Assembly: GCA_025765615.1 (NCBI GenBank)
Contig: JAIVFJ010000415.1
Coordinates: 1 to 44,576 of the forward strand
Direction: 5' to 3'
Source of the DNA: Zopfochytrium polystomum
Taxonomy: Eukaryota > Chytridiomycota > Chytridiomycetes > Chytridiales > Chytridiaceae
Length of the DNA stretch: 44,576 nt
The position numbers were made by a program, and so were the translations under genes. Position 1 is the first letter of the stretch, and the number at the start of each line of letters is the position of its first letter. A model generated the notes under the pieces. The model did no database searches. It was not told the origin of the DNA and was given only the letters and a program-made list of their open reading frames with translations. This document shows, piece after piece, positions 10,965-21,656 of this stretch.

Positions 10965-13900
10965 ATGAGGAGGATCCCGCCGCCCGACACCGCCGCCGCC
11001 GCCGCCACCGACGGCAACGACTCCAGCCAAGTCCTCCGCCGCCTCGCCACCATCCCCAGAGGCCTGACCATCGACCAGCTACTGGCCCTCCCGACCGACA
11101 TCGCCAGCGTCCACGACGGCCAGGGCGACGCCCATCATGCCGCCGCCGCCCGTCCCGCCGCCGCCACCGGCAGACGACGCCCTCCCGCTACTCAGCCGAA
11201 AAAATTTGATTTGATGTGAGTACACCCCGTCCGCCCCCGAGGCGCACCGTCCGACGTTCTATTATTTTTATTTTTTATTATTTTTTTTCCCCCTTTTTTC
11301 GCCCGTCGCCCACCGTTTGCACTGCATGGCCGTGTCCCCTCTTTCACTCTTTTTTTTCCCTTCTCTTTTTGTCTCTCCGTTGCACTCCCGTCGGCCCGAA
11401 CCATCAAACCATCACACCCTTGCTTCACCAGCGGCGCTGCGTAATTCCTGGTCAGGGTTCGTTATTTCTATTTTTGGCGCATTCTGGAGATTTCCAAACC
11501 TTCTTGTTACCACCGACAACGAAACAACTGACACAAAATCTAACCACACAATTGACCGGCCCCGTTTCACCGCTTCACCTTTCGCAAGCACAGGCCATGA
11601 TCAGCTACGCCTGGGCCGACAAGGACATTGTGCGCCCACTCGTCGACAAGCTGGAGCACATGAACGTGCGTGTGTGGATCGATGTAAACAACATGGGGAG
11701 CGACATTAACGAGGCCATGATTGACGGCATCTGTCGCTCTGCAGTCGTCATCGCCTTCCTCTCAGACAGTTACATTGCTTCCCACAACTGCAATCTCGAG
11801 ATCAAGTTTGCAAACGACATCCACAAGCCCATCATCCCAGTGCGCTTGGCCAGCACCGAGGAAGTGGTCTTTAGCGCAGCGGCATTCGTGACTGCCGGCC
11901 AGCTTTGTGAGTGGCTGTTTTGTTGTGCTTTTGACTCCATTTTTGTTTATTTTTGCTGACAACTGTCCTTTCTAAAATTTGTTCCCTGAATTAGACATTG
12001 ACCTCACCAAGGGTGTTGGCGCAAACTCACACGAGGCCATTGCAACAAGGATTTTCAAGCTGTCGACAACTAGCCTTGAGGCCATCACCATCTCAAGGAC
12101 TGACCTCGTTGTTTTCCGACAACAAGGACAGCATTGTTGGGGAGGGCTCATTTGGCATGGTGCGCAAGGGTCTGTATCTCGAGTCAATCCCTGTTGCAGT
12201 CAAGACCCTTAAGCTGTTAAAGCTGAGTGAAAAATCAAAACTCGAACTGATCAACGAGGCAAACATCCTTCAAAAGTCTCGCCATCCCTTCATCATTGGA
12301 TTTCACGGAGTCGTCAATGTTGATGACAACTTTTCGTTGGTTTTGGAGGTTTGTGCAATATCCACGAGATCAAATTCAAAATCATTTTCATTGTGTGTTA
12401 TTGTGTTGATTTTTTTTCTTCTTCTTTTGTCGACTCTCCCAATCGCCCCGCAGTTTGCCTCACTTGGTTCCCTGCACGACTACTACCTGAACCCAGACAA
12501 CGAGTACACGCCTCTCAAGCAGCGACTCACATTCCTTATCCAAGTCTCTGCTGGCATGTCGTATCTCCATGGCACACTCAAGATTATGCACAACGACCTT
12601 AAGAGCCTCAACATCCTTCTCACAAAGACATTTCAAGATGGGTCAATTGTCTCAAAGATCACTGACTTTGGCCTGAGCAAGATCAAAACCGAGACAATGA
12701 CTCGCAGCACATCCTCTGCAGCTGCTGGATCAATATTGTGGTTGGCTCCGGAACTGAAAAGTGTTCGTCCAAAGGTATTTTTTTTTTTCGCAATTTGTTG
12801 TTGTAACTGCCTTGCATCCAAACAGAGCTTTGACTTTTTGTTCCAAATATGCAGGTCTCCTCTGCAAACGATGTGTACTCGTTTGCAGTTCTTATGACAG
12901 AGGTGCTAAGTTGGACTGGCGCATATGGCATTCCTTGGGAGGACACCGAGATCAACCTGCAAGGCTTCATTGACGCACTGCGTGTCCCAGAGCAGCGTGA
13001 TGATCTCTTGCAAAGGCTTCAGTTGGAGGTGTTCCAGGCAGAGACAGCAGCTGGCTCCTTGCTTGCCAGCTTGTTCAAGCGCTGCTGGAGCCTGGAAATT
13101 TCTGACCGACCCCGATTTCCTACAATTTGCCTTGAGCTCAAGGCGCTGCATGAGCTTGTCCAGGAAGAACCTGACGTTGCAGAAGCTGCTGAAGGTTAGT
13201 TGAAAATTGCTGCTTCATCAATTCACCTGTATTCTCATATTTTGCAGACTTGGTGGAGACAGCAGAGAACCTCATTGGTGTCCACCGTACAACCACTTCT
13301 ACTGATGTTGTCAGCAAATCAGCACCTGCTCTTCCTGTGACTGCACTGCCAACACGCAACAATGGTGCTCCAAAACCAGCACTTTCACAAGCAAAATCAT
13401 CCACCAGAGTGGATATGAAAACTGAAGATGTATCAGGTGAAAAAGATCTTGCACTGCTTTCTGCAATGTATTGATTGGAAATCTTTCAGCACTGAAGCGC
13501 TACATTCGAGGCAAAAGACTTCTTGGTGCACTAGGGCCAACATTTCTCAGCGAAAAAAAAATTTTAATACTCTTTTCTGGTGTCACATATTTGGAAATAA
13601 GTTCTCGCGGTGACAAATGTTAGTTCTCAGATACCATTCCGAGATTTGCTCACTTTGCCTCAGACAACAAATTGAAGGATGTTGGGGCTCAAGTAATAGC
13701 TGAAGCACTGAGGGCTGACAGCACCCTCCAGAGTGTTGATCTTGAATGTGAGTACATCCCCAATCCTCATTCACGGCATCAACTGTTCAGAGTTTCGTCA
13801 AGCCTTGTCGCTGATTGTGCAGATGGAAACCTCACTGATTCTTTTCTTTCCCTCTTTTTTTTTTTTTTGCACAAATCAATTGATTCCAGGGAATAAGATT

Positions 13901-15517
13901 GGTCACGAAGGTGCAAAAGCCCTGGCTGGAGCGCTGAGGGTCAACAGCACCCTCCAGAGCATTAATCTTGGGGGTGAGTGCATCACCCAGTCTTCATTCA
14001 GAGCATCGACTGATCAGAGTTTGGTGGAGACATGTCCCTGATTGTGGTGATGGAAATTCCACTGATTCTGCTCTTTGTCTCTGTTCTTTATTTGCACAAC
14101 TCAATTGATTGCAGACAATGACATTGGTCAAGAAGGTGCAAAAGTCCTAGCTGATGCACTGAGGGTCAACAGCACCCTCCAGAGTATTAATCTTCGCTGT
14201 GAGTGCATCCCCCAGTCTTCATTCAAGCATAAACTGTTCGGAGTTTGGTCATGCCTTGTCCCTGATTGTACAGATGGAAACCTCACTGATTCTGTTCTTT
14301 CCCTCTGTTCTTTATACCCACAACTGGATTGATTGCAGACAACAGGATTGGTCAAGAAGGTAGAAAAGCCCTGGCTGATTCGCTGAGGGTCAACAGCACC
14401 CTCCAGAGTATTGACCTTGGGGGTGAGTGCATGCCACAGACTTCATTCAGAGCACCAAGAGATCAGAGTTTGGTCGAGCGTTGTCCCTGATTCTGCAGCT
14501 GGAAACCTCACTGATTCTGTTCTCTCTGTTCTATTTTGCACAAATCAATTGATTCCAGGGAATAACATTGGTCCAGAAGATGCAAAAGCCCTGGCTGAGG
14601 CACTGAGGGTCAACAGCACCCTCCTGAGTATCAATCTTGAATGTGAGTGCATCCCCCAGTCTTCATTCAGAGCATCAACTGATCAGAGTTTGCTTGAGCC
14701 TTCTCCCTGATTGTCCAGTTCTTTGTCTCTGTTCTTTTTTTGCACAACTCCATTGATTGCAGACAATGACATTGGTCAAGAAGGTGCAAAAGTCCTAGCT
14801 GATGCACTGAGGGTCAACAACACCCTCCAGAGTATTAATCTTCGCTGTGAGTGCATCCCCAGTCTTCATTCAGAGCATCAACTGTGCAGAGTTCATCAAG
14901 CCTGTCCCTGATTGTGCAGATGGAAACCTCACTGATTTTGTTCTTTCTCTCTTTTCTTTGTTTGGACAACTTGATTGATTGCAGACAATGGTATTGGTCA
15001 AGAAGTTGCAAAAGCCCCGGCTGATGCACTGAGGGTCAACAGCTCCCTCCAGAGTAATCATCTTTGGAGTGAGTGCATCCCCAGTCTTCATTCAGAGCAT
15101 CAACTGTTCAGAGTTTTGTCAAGCCTTGTCCCTGGTTGTGCAGACGGACCTCACTGATCCTTTGCTTTCTCTCTTTTCTTTATTTGCACAATGTGATTGA
15201 TTGCAGGGAATGCCATTGGTCAAGAAGGTCCAAAAGCCCTGGCAGATGCCCTGAGGTCCAACACCTCCCTCAAGAGTATTGATCTTCGTGGTGAGTGCAT
15301 CTGCCCTGTTTCATAAAGAATGTCAACCTTTTAGAATTTGGGCAAGTCTTGGCCTTAACTCGGCAGCTGCAAATGGAAATCTCACTAATCTTTTTGTTCT
15401 CTCTTTCCCTTTTTTTCCACAACTTGTTTGAATGCAGACAATGATATTAGTCAAGAAGGTAAAAATGCCCTGGCTGTTGCTGTAAAGGGCAAGACCACCC
15501 TCAAGGTGGAATTGTGA
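10965..15517 (+). CDS. TIR - TKL protein kinase - LRR receptor-like protein
   Basis: Multi-exon gene. Exon 1 (10965-11215, tentative) ends KKFDL. TIR exon to 11906: MISYAWADKD, VWIDVNNMG and CNLEIKFA, whose Glu (11798-11800) sits where TIR NADases have their catalytic Glu. Kinase exons 11995-12348, 12454-12774 and 12855-13194: GEGSFGMV, VAVK, αC NEANIL, HNDLKSLN (HND for HRD), DFG, APE and a C-lobe ending RPRF. All catalytic residues are kept, and the TKL style includes FASLGSLHD. Linker exons 13248-13436 and 13490-13618. LRR exons: eight of 84 nt from 13664, then 15438-15517 ending TGA. From the ATG at 11597 the model gives 797 aa once one extra T is discounted in the TTTT run at about 12113-12116. 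That run is the only frame break in this model. No signal peptide or membrane segment is seen, so a cytosolic sensor is likely. No NB-ARC or NACHT domain is present. Signalling through NAD cleavage and/or phosphorylation is inference. Confidence 0.85.
13664..15517 (+). repeat. Tandem exon-intron LRR array, period-three pattern
   Basis: Nine LRR exons start at 13664, 13890, 14115, 14339, 14559, 14763, 14985, 15207 and 15438. The first eight are exactly 84 nt (28 aa) with phase-1 introns on both sides. The module reads roughly N-x-I-G-x-E-G-A-K-x-L-A-x-A-L then RVNSTLQSI-x-L, the ribonuclease-inhibitor LRR type. The introns (120-147 nt) are also alike, starting GTGAGTGCATC and ending near TTGATTGCAG. 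Exon first bases follow AC-GG-AC three times. Exons at 14115 and 14763 differ at one base in 84. Confidence 0.9.
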
Positions 15518-16768
15518 AAGTGAAAAAAAAAATATCAATCACAGCAACGAAAAATAACAACTCTCGGAAGAATACTGCTTTTGGCCCACATTCAATCCTC
15601 TGGATCGAATCCCCTTGAACTCCCAGGTGAAGAGGATTGTTGGGATGCTTTTTTTTTTTTTTTGGTTTTTTTTCGTTTTTTTATGGTTGTCGAATCTGGT
15701 GCGGATGGGCACCTAGTGTACAGCACAATGATGTGGTGTCAGGTCTAGATTGAAACCTCAGGAACCTTACCAAGCACTTGTACAGCGCTGAAATACCTTC
15801 AGAGGAGTACCAACGGGTCAGAGGAACTTCAATATGGTAGTGCCAATATCCTTATGCTCCAACAATATATTCGCCTAAGTAATTTTGTCAATAAATCTGT
15901 TAAAACTCCCTTTCCATTTCTTGTACTTCCTGTGAATATATCAAGTCTGTGTTCTTATTAACCCCAATAACGTGGAGGCAAATGTTTTCAGTAAAAAGTG
16001 TCTATGTTTTCTATTTGGTATTATGCCTTCAAAATATTTTATAATTAATCCTCTATTTTCACTGCCTTCTTCATCTTCTTCTTTGAAGTCATATCCAACT
16101 GACATTGATGCATACTCCTCTCTTCTGCTTTTCTGAAAACCATTTCTCTAAGATCATATACCCCATTCTCAAACCCTGATCGGAGTCTTACTTTTCTTCA
16201 AAGTTCACTTCAACAACGCTTCACTCCATATTTGCAATACGCTACGTTTGTTCGAATTATCACCTAATACTTTTAGTATTTTTGCCAAACGTTTCACAAG
16301 TTTGTTTTTCTCTTTTGCCATTTAGAGTTTGTAATCCTTTTCTATTGCATTATAGCCTTGAACCACTTTCCATTTTTCCACACATACCAAACAATTTTTT
16401 CCTTCTTTTCTCCCAAACATTTTACACAGCCATTGTAATACGCTTCTGAGTAGTACTTTACTATTTCAACTATTTTCTATGATTTGTTATCTCTACATAT
16501 TCGTTTGATAATACTCCCTTCTTATTGTCATTCAAAAGTGGCTCGTCATTGTTGAAATTATTTATTGTCCTGACACATTTAATGCAAAGTATTCAGTGTC
16601 CCATCGTCACCGCGAACAACCTCACAGGCATCCGCCCCCTCACCTCCACAGGAGAGCCATTCATCGGCGGACGCCGCCACCACCACCACCATCGCAGACT
16701 CCTTTTCTCAGCCCCACGGAATCGCCGATTTCGAGGCCTGATTCCACTTTCCTGGCAATCACGCCGGC
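15518..16768. other. AT-rich intergenic region
   Basis: After the LRR stop codon comes an AT-rich stretch with poly-T runs (about 15651-15680) and no open frame of note. AATAAA occurs at 15890-15895. From about 16600 the sequence turns GC-rich and leads into the ankyrin relic. Confidence 0.5.
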
Positions 16769-17006
16769 ATGGTCGACGAGCTCGGTCAAACGCCGCTGTT
16801 CCACGACGCTGCAAACGGCCACGTCGAGGTCGAAAAGTGGCTCCAAGAGTGCGGCAGACTTCGGTCGCGGCGCCGGCTGAGTCGGCCCGCTGTGCGCCGC
16901 AGCGCAGGCAGGGCACCTTGCCGTCGTGGAGTATTTTCCGGTCCTGGACATCGCTTTCCACAATACAATTGTGCAGGCTGGTGGGAGGTTCGCGGATGAC
17001 GCATAG
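16769..17006 (+). pseudogene. Ankyrin-repeat relic
   Basis: Two ankyrin-like units lie in different frames. The first (from 16769) reads DELGQTPLFHDAANGHVEVE then KWLQEC, matching the G-x-TPLxxAAxxGHxEVVxxL consensus. The second (16887-17006) reads PLCAAAQAGHLAVVEYF, continues VLDIAFHNTIVQAGG and ends at TAG. A one-base shift separates the units, and a TGA interrupts the frame just upstream (PHGIADFEA-stop). Ankyrin repeats mediate protein binding. What remains is too little to infer a role. Decay or sequence error could explain the breaks. Confidence 0.55.
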
Positions 17007-17176
17007 CGCAGCTGGAGCTGCTCGAAATTGTCCGGCGTGGCCTGATGTTTCAGATGTCCTGAAGGCTGTGAAAGTGGGAATGCGACGGCAAGATCCAACC
17101 AGGAGGAGCCGACGTCAGACTATGATCGATCTGGTTGCCAAATTCACCGTGAACAGCACCAATATAGGTCACGATA

Positions 17177-17413
17177 ATGAGAGTAAGCGCCAAGGCGAAC
17201 CTGTCACGCAAGGTTGTTGTGGTGGCAACGCTGGGTGCTGTTGCGGGTGAGGTGAATGCCGCTGACTCCTCTGTCGCAGAGATCTGGCCCCTGCCCACAG
17301 GAGTCCCACGCCGGACAAGCTGTGCACGCCCGACAACCCGTCCCACCACAGCATCTCAAGTCCGAGTACTCGCTTGTCGAGTTCTACTCCCTCGTTGTTC
17401 CACTGACTGCTAA
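17177..17413 (+). CDS. Possible start of a secreted protein
   Basis: The ATG at 17177 begins MRVSAKANLSRKVVVVATLG then AVAGEVNAADSSVAEIWPLP. The basic start and hydrophobic core resemble a short signal peptide. The IWPLPTG that follows is loosely like the mature start of beta-N-acetylhexosaminidases, but that is only an impression. Downstream, a protein-like stretch (KSEYSLVEFYSLVVP) lies in another frame, so the gene, if real, is broken or spliced. Confidence 0.25.
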   Translation: MRVSAKANLSRKVVVVATLGAVAGEVNAADSSVAEIWPLPTGVPRRTSCARPTTRPTTASQVRVLACRVLLPRCSTDC

Positions 17414-17588
17414 ATTATTGAAACGGAGTCGATGGGTGCATTGAGGGTCCGTGGATGGATCGATCTGTGGGATGCGAGGAGGACCACCCGTTGGCCGAAG
17501 CTGCACTCCAGTCGCTTACCGTCTGCCATCCGTTTTTTTAACGAGTCGGTTTGGAGGGTCGGTTCAGTTGCTTGTGTGGGTGGTGAAC

Positions 17589-17592
<4 letters not shown>

Positions 17593-17648
<56 letters not shown>
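17593..17648. repeat. (GA)n microsatellite
   Basis: About 28 uninterrupted GA dinucleotides. Confidence 0.95.
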
Positions 17649-17651
<3 letters not shown>

Positions 17652-18504
17652 AGAGGTACCCCCTCTTTCCCAACCCGCCACAGCAATCAGAGTCAGGTGT
17701 TTCCAATGCGAGAGAACTGTCTGCGAGTCTGGCAAAAAGTGCTTTTTTTCAAAACAGTCTCTCTGTGTGGTTTTCAGCCCTGTCTGTCCGAAGGGTCTCC
17801 TACCGAACACTACGCTGCGCAGTCTTGTAAATTATTTCCAATTGAGGCGCAAAAATTTTTTCTTTCTTTCTTTTAAATATGAAAATTGTCAATCGATTTT
17901 CTTTTTCTTTTGGCCGAAAATCAATCGATTTTTGTTGTTATGGGATAATTTTCTTCCTGGCTTTGTCATTCATACAGAGGAGGAGGAAAAATTCGTGGGA
18001 CGGATTTCGTTCAAAAAGTTTGAAAAGAGGACAAACAAACACTGAAAGGGGATAAATTGTTCCCACCAAATGCAGGTCCGCCGGTCTTTTGCGGTTTTTA
18101 TCCCCTCCCGAAAAAAAGTCTTGTTTCACAAGAACAGGATCAGAGACAGAGGCTGTAGTGGGGACTCTCTCTCTCTCTCCCCCTCTGGGCTCCAAGGTCT
18201 CCAAGCCATCATCATCATCATCGTCGTCGGCGGCGGCCGGTGGCGGGAACGTGCGGTGGTTGAGTTCTTGCTGGAACTCGGCGCGGCTCTCGCCGACGCT
18301 TGTGTAGCGAGGAGCAAGTGAGATTGCCGACAGAGGTAGACCAGAAAGCTGGCTTGGTATCGGCAAGATCGAGAGGGCAGTTGGGGAAGGGAGGCTTTGG
18401 ACGACACCATGCATGTCGAGCCTTTCCACGTTATCGGCCTCACGGCTTCGTTTTATTGCGGGGAAAGACCAGGTATGTTTTGCTTTCGCGCGCGCGTATA
18501 CACT
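17649..18504. other. Intergenic, low complexity
   Basis: Contains a duplicated ATCGATTTT-type string (17892-17935), a CT tract, and a CATCATCATCATCGTCGTCGG tract around 18208. No gene is recognised. Confidence 0.4.
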
Positions 18505-19183
18505 TCAGAAACAGCCCAGACAGGACGACTTCCCTTTCTTGCTCTTCGGCGCGCTTGCCGCCCTCGCGGCCTTCTTTGCCTTCTCTTCCTTTTCCATCTC
18601 CTGCAGCTTCTTGTTGTAGGCATCATTCAATTGTTTCTGTTTTTTCGCGCTTGAAAGACGGAGAGAGAGGGGAAACACAAATAATTGCATCCAGAAGAAA
18701 CAGGCTTGGTTAACTTTGTGTGGAGCGAGTCTCCATGGCGCCAGTCGATAAGCGAAAAACAAAAAAAAATTAAATTAACTCACCTTTTTCTGGAACTCCC
18801 ATCCTGGGTTATAACCTGTGACATGAGAGGGGGGAAAGGTGTTTTTCATAGATGTTCAGGCAATCACCCCCACGCTTCACTGCAAAATGAAAGAAGAACC
18901 TACCATTTTTGCCGTGCAAGTAATCGCCTGTGACAACAGAATCGCCCGGCGAAGAAAAGTGAAAACACTCAGGTCAGTTAGAGTAGTGATACGGGAAGGC
19001 GAGCGAAAAAAACGCAGCAGGGTGGGCACGAGAGCTCGGGAAAGGTCGGTGAGGTTGGATGCAGAAGGCCCACCGTAGCTGTCCTTTTCATCGACAGCTT
19101 GGACGTGAACGGCAACGGGGGGCTGCGTTGGCGGCAACGACGGAGAGGACGAAGGCCACAGCGATCGGGAAGAAGGTTTTCAT
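18505..19183 (-). CDS. Small secreted or membrane-targeted protein, four exons
   Basis: Unrecognised gene with a consistent exon model: 19183-19074, 18927-18904, 18815-18784 and 18636-18505. Intron phases are 1, 1 and 0, all with GT-AG ends. The ATG at 19183 gives MKTFFPIAVAFVLSVVAANA, a typical signal peptide. The middle exons read DSYGGDYLHGKN and GYNPGWEFQKK. The last exon is a charged helix (KQLNDAYNKKLQEMEKEEKA), then a Lys/Ala/Ser stretch ending SSCLGCF. The C-terminal Cys pair could be a lipidation site, which would be odd in a secreted protein. A run of six C in exon 1 (right after the signal peptide) puts the rest one base out of frame. Five or eight C would restore it, so a homopolymer error is likely. 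Predicted length is about 100 aa. Function is unknown. Confidence 0.6.
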
Positions 19184-20876
19184 TGTGCTGGGGTACGCCT
19201 CTACTTGATTTTCTTTTGATTTTGCGGTCGGTGTTGGCTGGTGGGAGGGGTGGGGTCGTCTCGAGAGTCGAGGGAGGATGGGAACTGCGGGGAAGCGGGC
19301 CTAGTCGAGGGAGGTCTCGCGAGTCGAGGGAGGATGAGGGGTGGGGGGGGCGTCTCGAGAGATGGGAACAGCGGGGAAGCGAGGGCCGTGGGGGGGCGAC
19401 TTATTTAAAGATGTCAAAAATGGTGCTGAGCCCGCCCAATATTCAACAAGACATGCAGTGGAATATTATGCCATGGCGAAAGGGAATAATAAGAAAGAAA
19501 AGCGAGGGGCGGCGAAGCACGCGCGATAATCATTTAAGCGCCGAGTAGGGAAAGAAACACACAGACCTTCGTGCTCGGCAGCCCCCCAGCCCGCATTCTG
19601 CTTCCGCCCGGTCGTGTCCCGATGCGGAATCCACTCGAGGGGATTGTCAAAAACAAGCAAAAATAGTCAAAATTTGTCTATTCTGTCTGTCTATGCAGGA
19701 AAGAAAGAAGAAAAAAAAAAGGCACTGTGGGAGAGGAAAAAAAGGAGAACAAAAGAGAGAAATTTTCGTTCATGCGAAAAAAGAAAAAAAAAAATTGAAA
19801 CAGTCAAGAAAACCGCATCGCGGTCTAAAAGAAGATGGATTGTGGAAAAACGCGAGGACAGCCCGCTTTCCAAAGCAAACTAGCAAAAGGAGACACCGAG
19901 CAGTCTGTCTGTTGACCGCGATCCTTGCACTTGAATGCATTAATATGTATGTGCACCGCGTGAATCCACCCGTGTCCGAAGTTTCTCGCAAATCGGCAAC
20001 GCAAATCAAATCCAATCATGAAACCGCGGGTGTGATCAGCCAGCCCATGCAAGTGCGCACCCCCAACCTTTCCTTTCCACTTTCACTTACTAGGCTCTTC
20101 TTCGTTTTTCTTCGACTTTCTTCGACTTTCTTCCATCCTGTTCTGTGCCTGTGCCTTCAAGTACCCTAACCTCAGGGGCGTAACAAAGGAAAAAGCAGAA
20201 CCTCAAAAGTTCCTTTTATAAATTAGAGTGAAGGATTTGTTCTCAGAGTTGGGAGATCACTTGGAACTACTCATGGATCACTCTACTTCCCTATGCACAA
20301 GACTAATCTGTCCGAGAGCACTGAACATCTACCTACTTTTGCAACAAACCGCATTTTGTTCTTTGCGACCAAAGGACCCACAATCTAAACACGCTTTACT
20401 TGCTCAGTCGTTCTGCGCCCCTGTGAAGCCTGTTTGTGCCCACCCACATTACCAGCTCAATAACAGAAGGATGCCAGCTTTACTGCGTCAAAAGAACTAT
20501 TTCCGCAGTTCTCAGATAATTCTAGTTTAGGTAGGGCTTTCTTATGCTTGGTACGCACAGGACTTTGGTACCAGGATTAGAATAGTTGCACATTGCACCT
20601 CACCTCACCTGCCTCATTTTACATGAAAACACCCTTGCCGTCATCCGGGTTAGTCCTGCTGATTTCCTTCTTATGGGCCACCCATCAATCCAACATGACT
20701 CGCCCAAAAGATCTCTTTTAAAAACTCTGGTCCCGCTTTTGGCAAAACAAAAAGAACAAAATTACAAGCACACGCATGTTTGGATATTGCCGCCAGTGTA
20801 TTCACATGTATTTATTTGATTGCGTCGCACTTGTCCCTCACATACAAATCTCTCTCACTCACTCTCTCGCTCACTT

Positions 20877-20880
<4 letters not shown>

Positions 20881-20907
<27 letters not shown>

Positions 20908-20988
20908 GTCCCTCTCTCTCACTCTCTCTCCTTCTCTCTCTGTCTCTGTCTCTCTCTCTGTCTCTCTCTCTCTCTATCAACTGTCTCT
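20881..20988. repeat. (TC)n microsatellite
   Basis: Imperfect CT/TC repeat with interspersed TG and CA. A second similar tract lies at about 21330-21420. Confidence 0.9.
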
Positions 20989-21121
20989 CCACATTATCAA
21001 TCCAGGTTCTGGGGCGGACGGATGTTGGGCAATCAACCCCAAAAAAAAAAAAAAAACAAGCGGACCACCAAACAGAGACAAGCACGCAGACAGACAATGC
21101 GGAAACTGACCAACAGACGAG

Positions 21122-21180
21122 CAGACAGACAGACAGACAGATAGACAGACAGACAGACAGATAGATGAACAGACAGACAG
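21122..21180. repeat. (CAGA)n microsatellite
   Basis: Tandem CAGA tetranucleotides with occasional TAGA variants. A related GACA/GTCA repeat occurs in both arms of the inverted duplication. Confidence 0.9.
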
Positions 21181-21656
21181 ATTCACCGAATTGACCAAAT
21201 TAAGAGCGGAGAAACACAGAACAAAACACCCCCACCACCACACAAACGCAAAAATTTGCACTTTCTCGTCGACGAACGCGGCGACAACGACCAACAAAAC
21301 AACGACTCACCACACACACCCACACACCCTCTCTCTGTCTGTCTCTCTCTCGTCCTTTCTCTGTCTCTCGCTCTCTCTCTCTCTCACTCACTCTCTCTCT
21401 CTCGCTCGTCTGTTTCTCTCACCTCACGCCCTTACCCCCCATCAATCCATCCATCCATCCATCCGACTCTCTCCACTTCACTACGAACCTAGCTGGTCCC
21501 CGCCCTCCCGCCCTCCCGCCCTCCCGCAACCTTTCCTACAAGGCTTCCTTTTCAGCCGCATCGTCTCTGGAACTCTCTTGTTCAGCAACCCCTTTTCCTC
21601 CTCCCACCCTTCTTCCGTCCGGCTGCCAGGCCAACAGAGCGATCCCGCTCCCTCTC

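Larger units (their letters stand above)
19184..21656. other. Intergenic, microsatellite-rich
   Basis: Holds G-rich repeats of GTCGAGGGAGG type (about 19255-19350), A-rich runs, and several simple repeats listed separately. Open frames here come from simple repeats and match nothing known. Confidence 0.5.

Noticed and set aside
10328..11209. 293-codon plus-strand frame upstream of the TIR exon
   Set aside because: Arg/His/Pro-rich with no protein-like segments, and it does not run into the GTGAGT donor at 11216; the overlapping frame ending KKFDL fits better.
20881..21420. Overlapping frames of 109-122 codons made of Ser/Leu repeats
   Set aside because: They are translations of CT and CAGA microsatellites.
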